NCBI RefSeq assembly: GCF_014648135.1
Contig: NZ_BMQN01000001.1
Coordinates: 1,240,001-1,304,000 of the forward strand
Origin: Deinococcus sedimenti
Lineage (GTDB): Bacteria; Deinococcota; Deinococci; Deinococcales; Deinococcaceae
Reading direction: 5' to 3'
Length of the DNA stretch: 64,000 nt
The notes beneath the pieces were generated by a model. It saw only the letters and a list, made by a program, of their open reading frames with translations, was not told where the DNA came from and did not search any database. Positions 11,438 to 25,068 of this stretch are shown here, piece by piece (the stretch's first letter is position 1; the number at the start of each line of letters is the position of its first letter). The position numbers and the translations under genes are program-made.

Positions 11438-13300
11438 GTGAACGGATTCCGCCCATTCCAGGCCCTTCGACCTGCCCTTCTGCTGCTGGGCGCCGCCCTG
11501 CTGGGAATGGCCGGCGCGCGGCCCGTGGCGATCGGCGGCGTGGTGCAGCCGGCCGCCGTGGGCACGCAGCCCCTCCCGGGCGGCGAGATGCTGCCGGTGT
11601 GGACCCTGCCGCGCCTGGGCGTCACGGTCCGCAACGACCCGAGCGACCTGCGCCTGCTGGTCGGCCCGCGCGAACTGCGGTACGCCCCGGCGACCGGCTG
11701 GCGCGCCGTGGGCTTCCCGCTGACCGTGAAGCTGCCCGTTCCGCAGCTCAGCGGCGGCAGCCTGTTCGTGCCTCTGGCGTCCCTGACCGCGCTGGGCGTG
11801 CCGGTACTGGCGGATACGCCCACCCTGCTGGACTTCGCCGCGCCCGCCAGTGTCCCCATCGCGACGCTCCCTCCCTCACCGGACCTCGGGGTGCCAGCGG
11901 CTCCCGGCCCCACCCCGCAGACCGGCCCTGCCCCGCAACCGGGTCCCGCTCCCTCTCCCCTGCCGCAGCCCACGCCGGTATTCACGGTGAACCTGGACAC
12001 CGTCCGCGTGAGCCGCACGCTGCACCGCACGGTGGAGGTGCAGCGCGTCGTGCTGGAACTCAGCGGCGCGGCCGCCTCCAGTGTCACGCGCCTCCAGACC
12101 GGCCTGAGCGTCACGCTGGCAGGCGTGTCGGTCACGCCGGGCACACAAATCCTGGAATCCGGCGACACCCTGACCCTCACGCAGACGCCGCAGGGCGCCA
12201 CCGTGAACCTCACGACCGGGGGGGGCCGCAGTGAGATCTTCACACTGAACAACCCCGAGCGAGTCGTGATCGACACGACCACCTACCTGGACGGCACCGT
12301 GCCCCCGCCCATCGACCCGGAATCCCTGCCCGAGGGGGTCACGTACCGGCAGCTGGGCGCCCTGCACCTGCTGAGTTTCGACCCGGCCCGCTACCAGCCG
12401 CGCGTGGTCAGCGCCCCGACCGGGCAGGCCAGCGGCGTCGCGGACCTCGTGAAGCGTGCCGGGGGCGTGGCCGGCGTGAACGGCGGGTACTTCGACCCGG
12501 GCACGCACCTCCCCGTGGACCTCGTCGCCGTGGGCGGCCTGATGACCGCGCCCAGCCTCGAGAAGCGCGCCACGCTGGGCTTCACCGCGCAGGGCGAGAC
12601 GCTGTTCGGTTACCCACGCCCCCGGTACGTGCTGAGCGGCGCGGGGTTCAGCGTGACCGTGAACAGCGTGCGCGCCCGGCCGGACCCATCCCTGCTGACG
12701 GCGTTCGTCGGGGACGGCCGCACCCGCGTCGGGGCCGATCAGCTGACGACGCTGCTGCTGACACCCGGCGCGGCCCAGGTGCTGTCCGCGCTGACCGGGG
12801 TGGTCACGCCGCCGGCCGGAACGCTGGCGTTCACGTTCGATCCGGCGCGCTTTCCGCAGCTGCCCCGCTCGGCCGGGGCGCCCCTGACCGCCACACTGAA
12901 CTGGCGGGCGGACAGCAGCTGGAACGCCGCCGCCGACGCGCTGAGCGCCGGGCCGCTCCTCGTGCAGGCCGGACGGGTGGCGCTGGACCCCGCCCGCGAG
13001 GGCTTCAACACCGCCGCGAGCATCTGGCGCCCCACCCGCCAGGTGGCGTTCGGGACGCTGGCCGGACAGCCCACCATCGCGTTTCTGGAGCACGGCAGCC
13101 CAGAGGCGTTCGCAGGCGCCCTGGTGAAGGCGGGCCTGCGGGACGCGGTGCGCCTCGACAGTGGCAGCAGCGCCACCGCCTACGTGACCGGCGGGTACGC
13201 GAACCTGGGCGGGTACCTGAACACCGTCTGGAGTCGGTCCGTGCCGAACGCCATCGTGCTGGTGCCCCGCACGGACCTCGTCCCGGCCGCGCGGCGCTGA
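11438..13300 (+). CDS. secreted phosphodiester glycosidase (NAGPA/DUF2233) domain protein
   Basis: A 620-residue exported protein with a signal peptide ([20 protein letters not shown]). The N-terminal part (about 30-130) resembles a copper-amine-oxidase-N-type wall domain. A Pro-rich linker follows near 145-180, then an AMIN-like beta domain (about 185-285). The C-terminal half is the NAGPA domain: [15 protein letters not shown] (about 340-355) and the terminal block [12 protein letters not shown], equivalent to the family NLDGGGS. These proteins cleave sugar phosphodiester bonds, often in cell-wall polymers. The GTG start has TACACT (11425-11430) exactly 7 bases upstream, a textbook leaderless arrangement. 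Confidence 0.85.
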   Translation: MNGFRPFQALRPALLLLGAALLGMAGARPVAIGGVVQPAAVGTQPLPGGEMLPVWTLPRLGVTVRNDPSDLRLLVGPRELRYAPATGWRAVGFPLTVKLPVPQLSGGSLFVPLASLTALGVPVLADTPTLLDFAAPASVPIATLPPSPDLGVPAAPGPTPQTGPAPQPGPAPSPLPQPTPVFTVNLDTVRVSRTLHRTVEVQRVVLELSGAAASSVTRLQTGLSVTLAGVSVTPGTQILESGDTLTLTQTPQGATVNLTTGGGRSEIFTLNNPERVVIDTTTYLDGTVPPPIDPESLPEGVTYRQLGALHLLSFDPARYQPRVVSAPTGQASGVADLVKRAGGVAGVNGGYFDPGTHLPVDLVAVGGLMTAPSLEKRATLGFTAQGETLFGYPRPRYVLSGAGFSVTVNSVRARPDPSLLTAFVGDGRTRVGADQLTTLLLTPGAAQVLSALTGVVTPPAGTLAFTFDPARFPQLPRSAGAPLTATLNWRADSSWNAAADALSAGPLLVQAGRVALDPAREGFNTAASIWRPTRQVAFGTLAGQPTIAFLEHGSPEAFAGALVKAGLRDAVRLDSGSSATAYVTGGYANLGGYLNTVWSRSVPNAIVLVPRTDLVPAARR

Positions 13301-13322
13301 GCCGCCCGGCTGGCAGGGGGCG

Positions 13323-14303
13323 TCAGCGGACCGTGACGGTGAAGGGAGACACCACGGTGCTGTCCGCCTTGCCGTTGTCCTTGAGACGGACCACCAGTTC
13401 ACCCGTGACGACCGTGCCGGGCGCGGGTTTCTGCGTGAACTGCAGTTCCAGGCAACCCTCCGCCTCGGCGCTGTTGAAGAGCCTGCCGAACATGGCGGTC
13501 AGCTCATCCGGGTCGTTGGTCTGCTGAAAAAATCCGCCGGTGCGGGACGTGATGTCCTGCGACACCGTGAAATCCACCTCGCCGGTCACGTCCAGACCCA
13601 CGATGTACACCGGGGTGCCGTTGGCGTTCGCCGTGCGGACCACGTCGTCCACGGTGGACGTGCTGGCGTTGTCCTCGCCGTCGGTGAGGATCAGGATGCG
13701 GGTGTTGGTCTTTCCGGTCGCCTTCAACAGGTCGCTGACGTCCAGGATCGCGTCGTACAGCGGCGTGTTGCCCCCCACGAAGGTCGCGTGGTTCACTGCG
13801 GCCGTCATCAGACCCTGATTCCCTGTGAAGTCCTGCCACAGGTGCGCGGCGCGCAGCCCTGCACTGGGACCGGTGGTGGCGTCAAACGACAGGACGGCAC
13901 CCATGTCCTCCTTGCGCATGCGTTTGGCGAAGGCGTGCCCGGCCTGACGGCGACGGTCGTCCGGATCGTTCCAGGACATGCTGCCGGTGGAATCCAGGGC
14001 CAGCGCCGCCGTCAGGTCGCCGCCGGCCTTCACGTTGCCGCACACCCTGACGTTCGCCTGCCCGGCACTGAGGTTGCGTACGGACGCCGAGTCGATCTGC
14101 GCGGTCCCCGTGACCGTCTCGCCGCTCTTGGGGGTGAAGCTGAACTGGTAGGTGTCCTGCGCGACGAGGCGCGATCCGTTGACCTCGCCGGACGACGCGG
14201 CCGGGGGGAGGCTCGGCTGGGCCGGTTGCGCAGGGCCGGACGATCCGCCGCAGGCCGTGAGGAGCAGGGAGCAGGTGATCAGCAGTGGGGTGGTGTGTCG
14301 CAT
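13323..14303 (-). CDS. von Willebrand factor A domain lipoprotein
   Basis: A 326-residue lipoprotein with signal peptide and lipobox LTAC followed by GGSSG. A beta region is followed by a vWA domain with MIDAS motif DSTGSMS (about 104-110), the middle Thr in GGNTPLYDAI, and the Asp in LILTDGEDN. A C-terminal domain (about 270-326) follows. It is a metal-dependent adhesion-type domain on the cell surface; the partner is unknown. Unlike many neighbours it has a strong SD (AGGAGGT) before the ATG. Its stop lies 22 bases from the convergent glycosidase gene. Confidence 0.88.
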   Translation of the reverse strand: MRHTTPLLITCSLLLTACGGSSGPAQPAQPSLPPAASSGEVNGSRLVAQDTYQFSFTPKSGETVTGTAQIDSASVRNLSAGQANVRVCGNVKAGGDLTAALALDSTGSMSWNDPDDRRRQAGHAFAKRMRKEDMGAVLSFDATTGPSAGLRAAHLWQDFTGNQGLMTAAVNHATFVGGNTPLYDAILDVSDLLKATGKTNTRILILTDGEDNASTSTVDDVVRTANANGTPVYIVGLDVTGEVDFTVSQDITSRTGGFFQQTNDPDELTAMFGRLFNSAEAEGCLELQFTQKPAPGTVVTGELVVRLKDNGKADSTVVSPFTVTVR

Positions 14304-14635
14304 CGGTGGGACCTCCTGGGATGAAGTGCCCCTGACGGTAAGCAGGGCGGCGTGTCACGCCACCCACCCCGCAATTCATGAACAGCCGCAACAGAGTCCC
14401 GACAGAACGCCGAGACGATGCACTCCCACTTCAGTTCATCGGGGCACCGGTCCCGGGTGCATTCAGGGCCACCCGGCCGCATTCAGAGAGGGTGAACTGG
14501 ACCCTCAACGCGGTGGGACGTGAAGTTGAGAAACCTGCTGCTGACTCCTCACTTCCAACCGCTGTTGTCGACGGCCTCTCGCTCTGCTTCGCAGCTCTGC
14601 GAGTCCGCTCGTTTCAGGTGTGCTGCGGGAACCCC
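14304..14635. other. 332-base non-coding gap
   Basis: Lies between the starts and stops of two minus-strand genes. The segment about 14530-14640 has short self-complementary pieces (CTCGC...GCGAG around 14577-14603) and resembles the small dispersed intergenic repeats of Deinococcus, but I cannot compare copies. I see no convincing ORF or RNA gene. Confidence 0.4.
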
Positions 14636-15691
<1,056 letters not shown>

Positions 15692-15695
<4 letters not shown>

Positions 15696-16057
15696 AGCGC
15701 GCCCTCCACAGCCGCGCGATCCGCTGACTCCTGCGGGTCCTCCTTGCGGGTCCAGCGGGTCGCGTCGCGCCGCTCGATCTTCGCCATCATCCGCTCGAAG
15801 CCCCGCTCCAGGCTCAGGCCCCGCTCGTTCGCCATGCAGATCGTCACGAACAGCAGGTCCGCGAGTTCCATCTCCAGATCCCCGGCGTCCTCACCCTCCT
15901 TGGGCTTCTTGCCGTTCTGGTGCGCCAGGACGCGGGCGATCTCGCCGGTCTCCTCGGTCAGGCGGGCCAGCATCAGCAGCGGCGGGAAGTACCCCTCCTC
16001 GAACTGACCGATGAAGGCGTCCACCCGCGCACTCGCTTCCTGAAAGGTGAGGCTCAT
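15692..16057 (-). CDS. MazG-like nucleotide pyrophosphohydrolase
   Basis: A 121-residue single-domain MazG. The metal-binding EExxE motif is seen as RLTEETGEIAR (about 32-42), with the second acidic helix as EMELADLLFVTICMANERG (about 62-80). Such enzymes remove aberrant or surplus NTPs. It is the first gene of the operon. TATCCT (complement of 16064-16069) sits 6 bases before the ATG, so the operon mRNA is probably leaderless. The three genes (MazG, DinB-type, NUDIX) form a house-cleaning set. Confidence 0.88.
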
Positions 16058-16137
16058 GCGCGCAGGATAACCGGCCTACCCGCCCCTGCGCCGGATAGCG
16101 GATGCCGCCCCGCGCCCCGGAGGCGCACCATGACGGC

Positions 16138-17028
16138 ATGACCCGATCCGCCCGCCCCCTGCACGCCGGGCCCCCCGTGTGGGACCTGACCCGCCCCGAG
16201 GGTCTGGGCGTCACGCCCGACCTGGGGGACGCCCGCGCGCACCTCCCCGCGCTGCGGGCGGCCCTGGCGGGCGCGCTGGTCGCGGCGGACGGCGCCGACC
16301 TGGTGTTCGTCGGGCGCTCGCCCGAACCGCTGCGGGCGTACCTGCTGGGCCTGCTGTCCGGCGTGCCCACCCCTCAGCGCGTGGCGACGCTGAACGTGTC
16401 CCTGCTGAACGCCACGCTGACCCCGGCGCAGGCGCGCACGCTGCGGCCCCTGCTGGCCGGGGCGGGCCTGCACCCGCGCACCCTGGTCCGCGAGGACCGC
16501 CGCGCGGCCCTGGTGGACGTCGTCGCCTCCGGCGGGACGTTCGCGGAACTGCACCGCACCCTGCGCGACTGGGCCGCCGAGGACGGCCTGGGCCGCGCGT
16601 GCATGACCCGCAGGGTGACCGCCGTGGGCCTGCTGCGCGCCGCGTACGCCCGCCCCGGCGCGTGGCGCTGGACCACCCAACCGGACCTGCACGCCGTGAA
16701 GACCCGGAGCGTGCTGACCGACCCATCACTGTGGCAGTGGCTGGCCGAGGAAAGCGTGAAGGTCTCGCCCCGCTGGCCCACCCAGGACTGGCCGCACCCG
16801 CGTGAGCACCTGCCCGAGCGGACCAACGACACGCGCGCCGCACTGGCGCAGAACCGCGCGCTGCTGCTGCTCGGCGAGGACCGGACTGAACGGGAGCAGA
16901 TGACGGCCGCCCTGATCCACGCAGGCGGTCTGGACAGCGCCGCTGTTCGTACCCTCATCCAGCACTGGCGGGTCGGGGGGCGACCCGTCCGCCGGGACCG
17001 CCCGGCCCACCGCCCCCGACCCAACTGA
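16138..17028 (+). CDS. conserved hypothetical protein
   Basis: A 296-residue soluble protein that I do not recognise with confidence. The block ADLVFVGRSPEPLRAYLLGL (about 60-79) has the look of a nucleotide or phosphoribosyl-binding loop, and related FVGR-type blocks occur in phosphoribosyltransferase-like proteins. The rest is alpha-helical and the C terminus is basic and Pro-rich (RRDRPAHRPRPN). No signal peptide or membrane segment is seen. The start at MTRSARPL is chosen; an upstream in-frame ATG at 16102 adds an unlikely 12 residues. It ends at a strong hairpin shared with the convergent lipoprotein gene. Confidence 0.7.
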   Translation: MTRSARPLHAGPPVWDLTRPEGLGVTPDLGDARAHLPALRAALAGALVAADGADLVFVGRSPEPLRAYLLGLLSGVPTPQRVATLNVSLLNATLTPAQARTLRPLLAGAGLHPRTLVREDRRAALVDVVASGGTFAELHRTLRDWAAEDGLGRACMTRRVTAVGLLRAAYARPGAWRWTTQPDLHAVKTRSVLTDPSLWQWLAEESVKVSPRWPTQDWPHPREHLPERTNDTRAALAQNRALLLLGEDRTEREQMTAALIHAGGLDSAAVRTLIQHWRVGGRPVRRDRPAHRPRPN

Positions 17029-17030
17029 AC

Positions 17031-17060
17031 GTGGGGGGCAGCCAGACCGGCTCCCCCCCA
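17031..17060. terminator. bidirectional terminator hairpin
   Basis: Stem of about 12 bp, GTGGGGGGCAGCC pairing with GGCTCCCCCCAC, between convergent genes; CGTTT follows on the plus strand. Confidence 0.7.
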
Positions 17061-17074
17061 CCGTTTCCCTTAGG

Positions 17075-17563
17075 TCAGCGGATGTACAGGTACGTTTCCT
17101 GCACGTCGCGGTCCTCGACGGCGTACGGCTGCAGGTACGCGGTGCTCGTGGCGTTCCAGCGGCCCTCATCGTACGTGCCACGCAGGACGAGATCCGTGGT
17201 GGGACGCACGCGGGTGAAGATCGCACGGACCCGCTGAATGCCGCGCGGGGAGGACACGTTGTACGTCACGCCATCCTGAGCGCGCGGGAACACGGTCGAG
17301 CCTGCCGGGACGTACACGTTGCGGACGAGGGTGCTGGCCTCGCTGCCCTGCAACGCAATCAGGGTCACGTACCCGGCGGTCCGGGAGCTGAACAGGAACC
17401 GGACGGACTCCCCGACCGCGTAGGTGCTGCCCTCGCCGCGGTCCGGGCGGAAACTGGTAATCAGGTTGCTGCCCGACCCCTGCAGGTTCAGGTTGGGACG
17501 GACAGTGACAGAGCAGGCGCTGAGGCCCAGGGCCAGGGTGCCGAGCAGAATCGCATTGCGCAT
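17075..17563 (-). CDS. DUF4384 lipoprotein
   Basis: A 162-residue exported protein with signal peptide and lipobox LSAC (Cys near residue 17). The block YAVGESVRFLFSSRTAGYVTLIA (written here in part: VGESVRFLFSSRTAGYV) is the DUF4384 core, and DUF4384 lipoproteins are common in Deinococcus envelopes. The function is unknown. TAGGGT (complement of 17570-17575) lies 6 bases before the ATG, giving a leaderless message. The gene is divergent from ftsH with about 85 bases between starts. Confidence 0.82.
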   Translation of the reverse strand: MRNAILLGTLALGLSACSVTVRPNLNLQGSGSNLITSFRPDRGEGSTYAVGESVRFLFSSRTAGYVTLIALQGSEASTLVRNVYVPAGSTVFPRAQDGVTYNVSSPRGIQRVRAIFTRVRPTTDLVLRGTYDEGRWNATSTAYLQPYAVEDRDVQETYLYIR

Positions 17564-17647
17564 GTGATCACCCTATGACGCGAAACTGACCGGGAGCTGA
17601 GTGCCGTCCTCACGAAGTCAGGCGGCGTGACGGGCGTAGGATGGAGC

Positions 17648-19474
<1,827 letters not shown>

Positions 19475-20070
19475 GGTCGTAACAAGCCTGTTTGGCAGTG
19501 ACGTCGTGGGGCTGCGCCTGCGGCGGGCCTCCCCACCCCCCAGCCCCCTACCCCAGGGGGGCAGGGGGAGCGGTCGCTGCGCTCGGCAGGTATTTCTCTG
19601 AGCTGGTCGGCAGGTATGGGGCGGGTTCGGCCACTGATGGGGTTGCACACCTCCGGGTTTGCTGCGGGCGCCCCGCGCGCTGCGCGCACGACGGGCTCGA
19701 TTGCCACGACGATGGGTTGGCCCCACACCTTGGTGCGTGCCGGAAGGTTCTACTTTTTGGGCTTCTGCCAAAGCGGTCTTTTGAAAGTCGATCAACGGCT
19801 CGCTTCATGTTGCCCAGCCACTGACCGCAGACCACCACCAGCCGTCGTGCGCGCAGCGCGCGGGCCTTACGGGGGGCGGTAGGATGGCGTCGAGGCCAGA
19901 CCCGTCACCGCCCGACACAAACACGCCGCACAAGTAAAAACTCTTGCCCAGTGCAACGTAAGCCCCCCCTGCCCCTCTGGGGTAGGGGGCTGGGGGGTGG
20001 GGCAGCCCGCCGCCAGGCGCAACCCTTCCAACAGGGAGCCCCACCGCCAGGCGCCCCCTGCCAACTTCTT
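19475..20070. repeat. palindromic non-coding element between ftsH and mfd
   Basis: A gene-free stretch with nested inverted repeats. The outer arms, about 58-60 bases, are 19513-19570 and 19963-20022 and are nearly perfect. The inner arms, 23 bases and perfect, are 19672-19694 and 19842-19864. The central part carries no plausible ORF. A short direct repeat CCGCCAGGCGC occurs at about 20010 and 20046. It looks like a MITE-like or other foldback element sitting between two convergent stops. No transposase is nearby and no target-site duplication could be assigned. Confidence 0.75.
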
Positions 20071-23000
20071 TTACCCGAAGTACCCGAGCAGGTCGATCAG
20101 CGTGCGGGCGTAGTCGTTGGGTTTCAGGCCGCGTTTGTCGAGTTTGACGCTGGGTGGGAAGGTGACGACTTCGGTCTTGTAGGGGAAGGCGCGGAGGGCG
20201 GGGGCGTCGTAGTCGAGGGTTTTGTAGGCGAAGGTGATCTGGATCTGGGTCATGGTTTCGCCGATGCTGAGGACGCGGCGGGCGGCGGCGGTGAGGCGGA
20301 GTTTGGCGAGGTCGATGAAGTTTTGCACTTCGGGGGTGGGGGGGCCGTATTTTTTGCGGAGGTCGCGTTCGACGCGGCTGATGGCCTGGAGGGTGCGGCT
20401 GTCGCTGAGGCGTCCGTAGGTGGCGATGCGGGCTTCTTCGTCGTTCTCGAAATAATCGGGGGACAGGCGGGCGTCGATGGGGAGGTCGATGCTGATGGTG
20501 GCGGGCACTTCGATTTTTTCGCCTTTGAGTTTGGCGACGGCTTCGGCGAGGAGTTCGGTGTAGACGTCGATGCTGACGGCCTGGACGTGGCCGTGTTGTT
20601 CTTCGCCGAGGATGTTGCCGACGCCGCGGATTTCCATGTCTTTCTCGGCGAGGAGGTGCCCGCTGCCGAGGTCCTGGAGGTCGGCGATGGCCCACAGGCG
20701 GCGCTGGGCGTTCTCGGTCATGCGGGGGGGGTAGAAGAGGTACGCGTAGGCGGTCTGGGCGCGGCGGCCGACGCGGCCGCGGAGTTGGTAGAGCTGGGCG
20801 AGGCCGAGGCGGTCGCTGCGTTCGATGAGGATGGTGTTCGCTTCGGGGATGTCCAGGCCGGTTTCGACGATGGTGGTGGCGAGGAGCACGTCGAAGGCGC
20901 CCTGTTCGAAGCCGAGCATGATCTCTTCGAGTTCTTCTTCGTTCATGCGGCCGTGCGCGACGCCGATGCGGGCTTCGGGGACGAGGTTGCGCAGGTAGAG
21001 GCTGCGGGCGCCGATGCTGGCGATGCGGTCGTGGATGTAGAAGACTTTGCCGCCGCGTTCGATTTCGCTGAGGATGGCGTCGCGGACGGTGATGGGGTCG
21101 AACGGGGCGAGGACGGTCTGGATGGGTTTGCGGCCCTTGGGTGGGGTCTGGATGCTGCTCATGTCGCGCAGGCCGACCATGCTCATGTAGAGGGTGCGGG
21201 GGATGGGCGTGGCGGACAGGGCGAGGGTGTCGACGGCGCGGGCGTCCTCGGGAATGTCGAGTTTGCCGTCCTTGGGCACGTCGGGAAGTCCTCGGAGGGC
21301 GCGGAGTTTTTCTTTCTGGCCGACGCCGAAGCGGTGTTCCTCGTCGACGATGATCAGGCCCAGGTCGCGGAACTGCACGTCGCCGCTGAGGAGGCGGTGC
21401 GTGCCGATGAGGATGTCCACCTTGCCTTTGGCGGTGTCGGCGAGGATGCTCCGGGCCTGCTGGGGGGTGGTGAAGCGGGAGAGGCCCTCGACACGGACGG
21501 GGAGGCCTTTGAAGCGTTCGACGAAGGTGCTGGTGTGCTGCTCGGCCAGCAGGGTGGTGGGGACGAGGACGGCGACCTGTTTGCCGTGGCCGACGACGCG
21601 GTGCGCGGCGCGCAGGGCGACCTCGGTCTTGCCGAAGCCGACGTCGCCGGAGATGAGGCGGTCGGCGGGGTTGGCTTTCTCCAGGTCGCGCATGGTTTCT
21701 TTCAGCGCCGTGCGCTGGTCGGCGGTGAGTTCGAACTTGAAGTTCGCTTCAACCTGCTCGTCCCATTCGGGTTGGGCGGGGAAGGCGTTGCCGGGCGTGA
21801 CCTGCCGCGCGGCGTACTGCACGAGGAGTTTCGCGGCGACCGCCTCGGCGTTCTTGCGGGCCTTCTCCTTGGCTTTCGCCCAGTCCTTCTTGTCGAAGGA
21901 ACTCAAGGAGGGTGGGTCGTCGGTGGTGCCAGGGTGGCGGCGCAGGACCGGGAGTTGCTCAATGGGGACGCTGAGGCGCGCGCCGCCCCGGTACGTGAGG
22001 TTCAGGTAGTCGCGCGTGACGCCCAGTACCTTGCGGGTTTCGAGGCCCTCGAACTGCCCGATGCCGTGCTCGGGGTGGATGAGGTAATCCCCGACGTGCA
22101 GGCCCAGCGCGTCCGTGACGGGCTTGCCGTTCAGGCGTTTGCCGCGCAGGGCACTGCCGCCCTGGAAGCCGTAGATCAGGTCCTCGGTGAGGACGACCGT
22201 CCTGTGCTCGGGGATGACGAAGCCGCCCTCCCCTGCCGCGCGCAGGAAGCCCAGGCCCCCCTCGGGCACGCGGGGGATCTTCAGCCACGGGATCTCGTGG
22301 GTGTTCAGCAGCTTGTCGGCCAGGTACGCGGCGGTGCGGTCGTGCCGCACGAGGATCATCACGCGGTAGCTGGCGTCGCGCCATTCGTTCACGTCGCGTT
22401 CCAGGTCGCTCAGGCGTGCGCGGTAGAACGGCAGGGTGGTCAGCCCGGTATCCAGGTCCGGCAGGTCCAGCGGGGTGCGTCCGAAGCTGGTCACCTCGCG
22501 CCCGGCCAGTTTCGGCCAGAAGGTGTCGATCAGGACGCCCAGCGCGGACGCGTAGAACTCCGGCGAATCCAGAAACACCCGCCCCGGCAGCAGGTCCAGG
22601 CGGGTGGCGTCCCATTTCACCTCCGTCAGGTAGTCGGCGGTGGGTTCCAGCGTGAAGCTCTGCGCCTTCTCGCCCGTCAGCGCGCCGGGCTTCAGGAAGC
22701 GCAGGGTGTCCAGTTCGTCCCCGAAGAACTCGGCGCGGACCCACTGGCCCTCCTCGGCCTCGGCGGGCAGACCCGATCCGGCCGACAGGCGCAGTTCCAG
22801 CGTGTCGCCCTGAATCTCGAATCCGGGCTCCTCGCCGCGTTCGTACCCGAGGCGTTCCAGGCGTTCTAGAAGGACCTCGCGCGGGTAGCTGGCGCCCACC
22901 TTCAGGGTCAGCGCGTGATCCTCCGGGCGGGACGGGAACAGGTCCAGCGCGGTGTTCACGTCCAGCACCACGTGCTCGTGCCGGGCGTCCCAGTCGCGCA

Positions 23001-23199
23001 GGCCAGGGTTCACGCTGACCGGCGCGCCCAGCACCCCGGCCGTCGCGTAACTGCCCAGGCGGTCGGGGGTAGTCAGCAGCACGGCCGGACCAGGGAACGC
23101 CGCGAACAGCGCCGCGCGCGCCACCTGCGGGAGCAGCAGCAGGTTTCCGGGCGGGGCGGCGGGCAGCAGTTTCGACAGGTTCGGCGCAGCAACAGTCAC
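20071..23199 (-). CDS. mfd: transcription-repair coupling factor Mfd
   Basis: Removes stalled RNA polymerase at DNA lesions and recruits UvrABC. The 1042-residue protein is slightly shorter than E. coli Mfd (1148), mainly in the N-terminal UvrB-like part. The RNA-polymerase-interacting CarD-like domain is visible at [17 protein letters not shown]. The helicase motor has [16 protein letters not shown] (motif I), the DEEH box in [15 protein letters not shown], and [16 protein letters not shown] (motif VI). TRCF C-terminal domain follows. The GTG start has TAAACT (complement of 23206-23211) 6 bases upstream, so the transcript is probably leaderless. Confidence 0.96.
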   Translation of the reverse strand: MTVAAPNLSKLLPAAPPGNLLLLPQVARAALFAAFPGPAVLLTTPDRLGSYATAGVLGAPVSVNPGLRDWDARHEHVVLDVNTALDLFPSRPEDHALTLKVGASYPREVLLERLERLGYERGEEPGFEIQGDTLELRLSAGSGLPAEAEEGQWVRAEFFGDELDTLRFLKPGALTGEKAQSFTLEPTADYLTEVKWDATRLDLLPGRVFLDSPEFYASALGVLIDTFWPKLAGREVTSFGRTPLDLPDLDTGLTTLPFYRARLSDLERDVNEWRDASYRVMILVRHDRTAAYLADKLLNTHEIPWLKIPRVPEGGLGFLRAAGEGGFVIPEHRTVVLTEDLIYGFQGGSALRGKRLNGKPVTDALGLHVGDYLIHPEHGIGQFEGLETRKVLGVTRDYLNLTYRGGARLSVPIEQLPVLRRHPGTTDDPPSLSSFDKKDWAKAKEKARKNAEAVAAKLLVQYAARQVTPGNAFPAQPEWDEQVEANFKFELTADQRTALKETMRDLEKANPADRLISGDVGFGKTEVALRAAHRVVGHGKQVAVLVPTTLLAEQHTSTFVERFKGLPVRVEGLSRFTTPQQARSILADTAKGKVDILIGTHRLLSGDVQFRDLGLIIVDEEHRFGVGQKEKLRALRGLPDVPKDGKLDIPEDARAVDTLALSATPIPRTLYMSMVGLRDMSSIQTPPKGRKPIQTVLAPFDPITVRDAILSEIERGGKVFYIHDRIASIGARSLYLRNLVPEARIGVAHGRMNEEELEEIMLGFEQGAFDVLLATTIVETGLDIPEANTILIERSDRLGLAQLYQLRGRVGRRAQTAYAYLFYPPRMTENAQRRLWAIADLQDLGSGHLLAEKDMEIRGVGNILGEEQHGHVQAVSIDVYTELLAEAVAKLKGEKIEVPATISIDLPIDARLSPDYFENDEEARIATYGRLSDSRTLQAISRVERDLRKKYGPPTPEVQNFIDLAKLRLTAAARRVLSIGETMTQIQITFAYKTLDYDAPALRAFPYKTEVVTFPPSVKLDKRGLKPNDYARTLIDLLGYFG

Positions 23200-23331
23200 C
23201 GGAAGAGTTTACGCGCCCCCACGAGAAAACACCGAGAGCGAAAAGACTTACCGAATGCCCCCCGGGGGTCCACCCGCTGCTGCACCCAAATGAGGACGTG
23301 CCCTCGGTGCGCTCCGCGTACGGTGAGAGGT

Positions 23332-24861
23332 ATGACCCTGCGCATCCTGCTCCTGAACCCTCCGCACGGTTCAATCGGCAGCCGCATTCCCGTCGAGCAG
23401 CTCCCCCCACTGGGTCTGCTCAGCCTGGGCGGCCCGCTGCTGGACGCGGGATTCACGGTGGAGCTGCTGGACGCCGACCTGTACAACCTCCCCCTGCACG
23501 AGATCCGCCACCGCGCCCTGCACTTCGCGCCGGACGTCGTCATGACCGGCCACGCCGGGTCCACGTCCGCGCACCCGGTCATCATGACGATCCTGAACGC
23601 GCTTCGCGGCGCGCTGCCCGGCGTGCCGTTCGTGTACGGCGGCGTATTCCCCACGTACCACTGGTTCGACATCCTGACCGAGCACCCGCAGGTGGACATC
23701 GTCGTACGCGGCGAGGGCGAGGTCACCGCTGTGCGACTCGCGCAGGCCCTCGCGCAGGGCACTCCCCTGATGGACGTGCTTGGCCTCGCCTACCGCCAAG
23801 ACGGAAAGCCGCACGCCACCGCGCAGGCCACCATGCTCACCCCGCTGGACGACGCCCGGGTCGGGTGGGAACTCATCCGGCACGCCGACTACTTCTACTG
23901 GGGCGCGCGGCGCGCCGTGGTCGCGCAGTTTTCGCGGGGCTGCCCCTACCCGTGCAGCTACTGCGGCCAGCGGGGCTTCTGGACGCAGCGCCGCCACCGC
24001 GACCCCGTCCGCTTTGCGCAGGATCTCGCCCGGCTGCACCGCGAGGAGGGCGTGCAGGTCATCAACTTCGCGGATGAACTGCCCACCGGGAACCGCGCCG
24101 CTTGGGCCGCGTTCCTGGACGCCCTGATCGCCGAGAACGTGAAGCTCACGCTGGTCGGCTCCACCCGCGCCGGGGACGCCGACCTGCTGCCCCGATACCG
24201 GCAGGCGGGCGTGATCCGCTTCCTGCTGGGCATCGAGAGTTACGACCAGGTGACCCTGCAGAGCATCCGCAAGGGGGCCAGCACGAAGGACGACCGCGAA
24301 GCGATCCGCCTGATGCGCGAAGCCGGGATCATCAGCATGGCCACGTACGTCGTGGGCTTCGAGGAGGAACGCGACATCGACTACTGGCACTCGTTCCGGC
24401 AGCTGATGCTGTACGACCCCGATCAGATCCAGCTGCTGTACATCACCCCGCACCGCTGGACGCCGTTCTTCGAGACCGTCAAGCACCGCCAGGTCGTGCA
24501 GACCGACGTCACCAAATGGGACTACAAGCATCAGGTGCTCGCCACCCGCAACGTCCCGCCGTGGCGGGTGCTGCTGTGGTTCAAGCTCATGGAGGTCGCC
24601 GTGCAGCTGCGCCCCGCCATGCTGTGGCGCACCCTGACCCACCCCGACCCGGAGTACCGCCACGCCATGCGCTGGTACTACGCCGTGGGTTTCCGGGTAT
24701 GGCTGCATGAGATCCGCGAATTCACGTTCAAGCTGCGCCTGCGCCGCGACGGCCCCAGCCTGGAGGACTTCTGGGGCAGCAGCCTCGCCCAGCACGAGGA
24801 AGCCCTGGCCCGACCGTCCCGCCGCCCCGCCCACACCCAGAACGGCGGACTCAACCCGTAG
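23332..24861 (+). CDS. B12-binding-domain radical SAM protein (BchE-like family)
   Basis: A 509-residue protein. The N-terminal Rossmann-type cobalamin-binding domain (about 1-150) contains LLNPPHGSIG and PLGLLSLGG. The radical SAM domain has the cluster motif RGCPYPCSYCGQ near residue 202, CxxxCxxC spacing intact, and later ESYDQVTLQSIRKG. It belongs to the BchE/P-methylase-type class that uses cobalamin and SAM for difficult C-C, methylation or cyclisation chemistry; the substrate is unknown. TACGGT (23319-23324) lies 7 bases before the ATG, fixing the start as leaderless. No pathway neighbours help. Confidence 0.88.
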   Translation: MTLRILLLNPPHGSIGSRIPVEQLPPLGLLSLGGPLLDAGFTVELLDADLYNLPLHEIRHRALHFAPDVVMTGHAGSTSAHPVIMTILNALRGALPGVPFVYGGVFPTYHWFDILTEHPQVDIVVRGEGEVTAVRLAQALAQGTPLMDVLGLAYRQDGKPHATAQATMLTPLDDARVGWELIRHADYFYWGARRAVVAQFSRGCPYPCSYCGQRGFWTQRRHRDPVRFAQDLARLHREEGVQVINFADELPTGNRAAWAAFLDALIAENVKLTLVGSTRAGDADLLPRYRQAGVIRFLLGIESYDQVTLQSIRKGASTKDDREAIRLMREAGIISMATYVVGFEEERDIDYWHSFRQLMLYDPDQIQLLYITPHRWTPFFETVKHRQVVQTDVTKWDYKHQVLATRNVPPWRVLLWFKLMEVAVQLRPAMLWRTLTHPDPEYRHAMRWYYAVGFRVWLHEIREFTFKLRLRRDGPSLEDFWGSSLAQHEEALARPSRRPAHTQNGGLNP

Positions 24862-25036
24862 CCGTGCGTGGGCGACCCGTCGCCAGTTTCAGCACCCGGT
24901 CCGGAAAGGCGCTGAACGCACTCGCGGGGACCTCCACCTGCGGGTGATCCCAGCTGATCATCCGCACGGCGACCAGCCTCGCCCCTCGGTGAACGATCAG
25001 GTGCTGCCCGCGGAAGCCGTCGTGCCGGAACCCCAC
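24851..25036 (-). CDS. possible short protein, 61 residues
   Basis: A short frame ending in FPDRVLKLATG, which reads like a genuine domain end and has a protein-like amino acid mix. It starts at a GTG without a clear SD or -10 box and overlaps the radical SAM 3' end by 11 bases. It may be a remnant of a longer gene or a chance frame in GC-rich DNA. Confidence 0.35.
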   Translation of the reverse strand: MGFRHDGFRGQHLIVHRGARLVAVRMISWDHPQVEVPASAFSAFPDRVLKLATGRPRTATG

Positions 25037-25068
25037 CTGCGGCGCGCCCGGCCCGGCCGTCCCTCAGG

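Noticed and set aside
19548..19838. Short ORFs inside the ftsH-mfd palindrome
   Set aside because: Their sequence simply follows the inverted repeat arms (PPAP and RGAGG-type stretches) and no family is recognised.
19951..22869. 972-codon open frame on the plus strand opposite mfd
   Set aside because: Acidic/Gly-rich shadow of mfd codons. It has no start signal and no recognisable domain.
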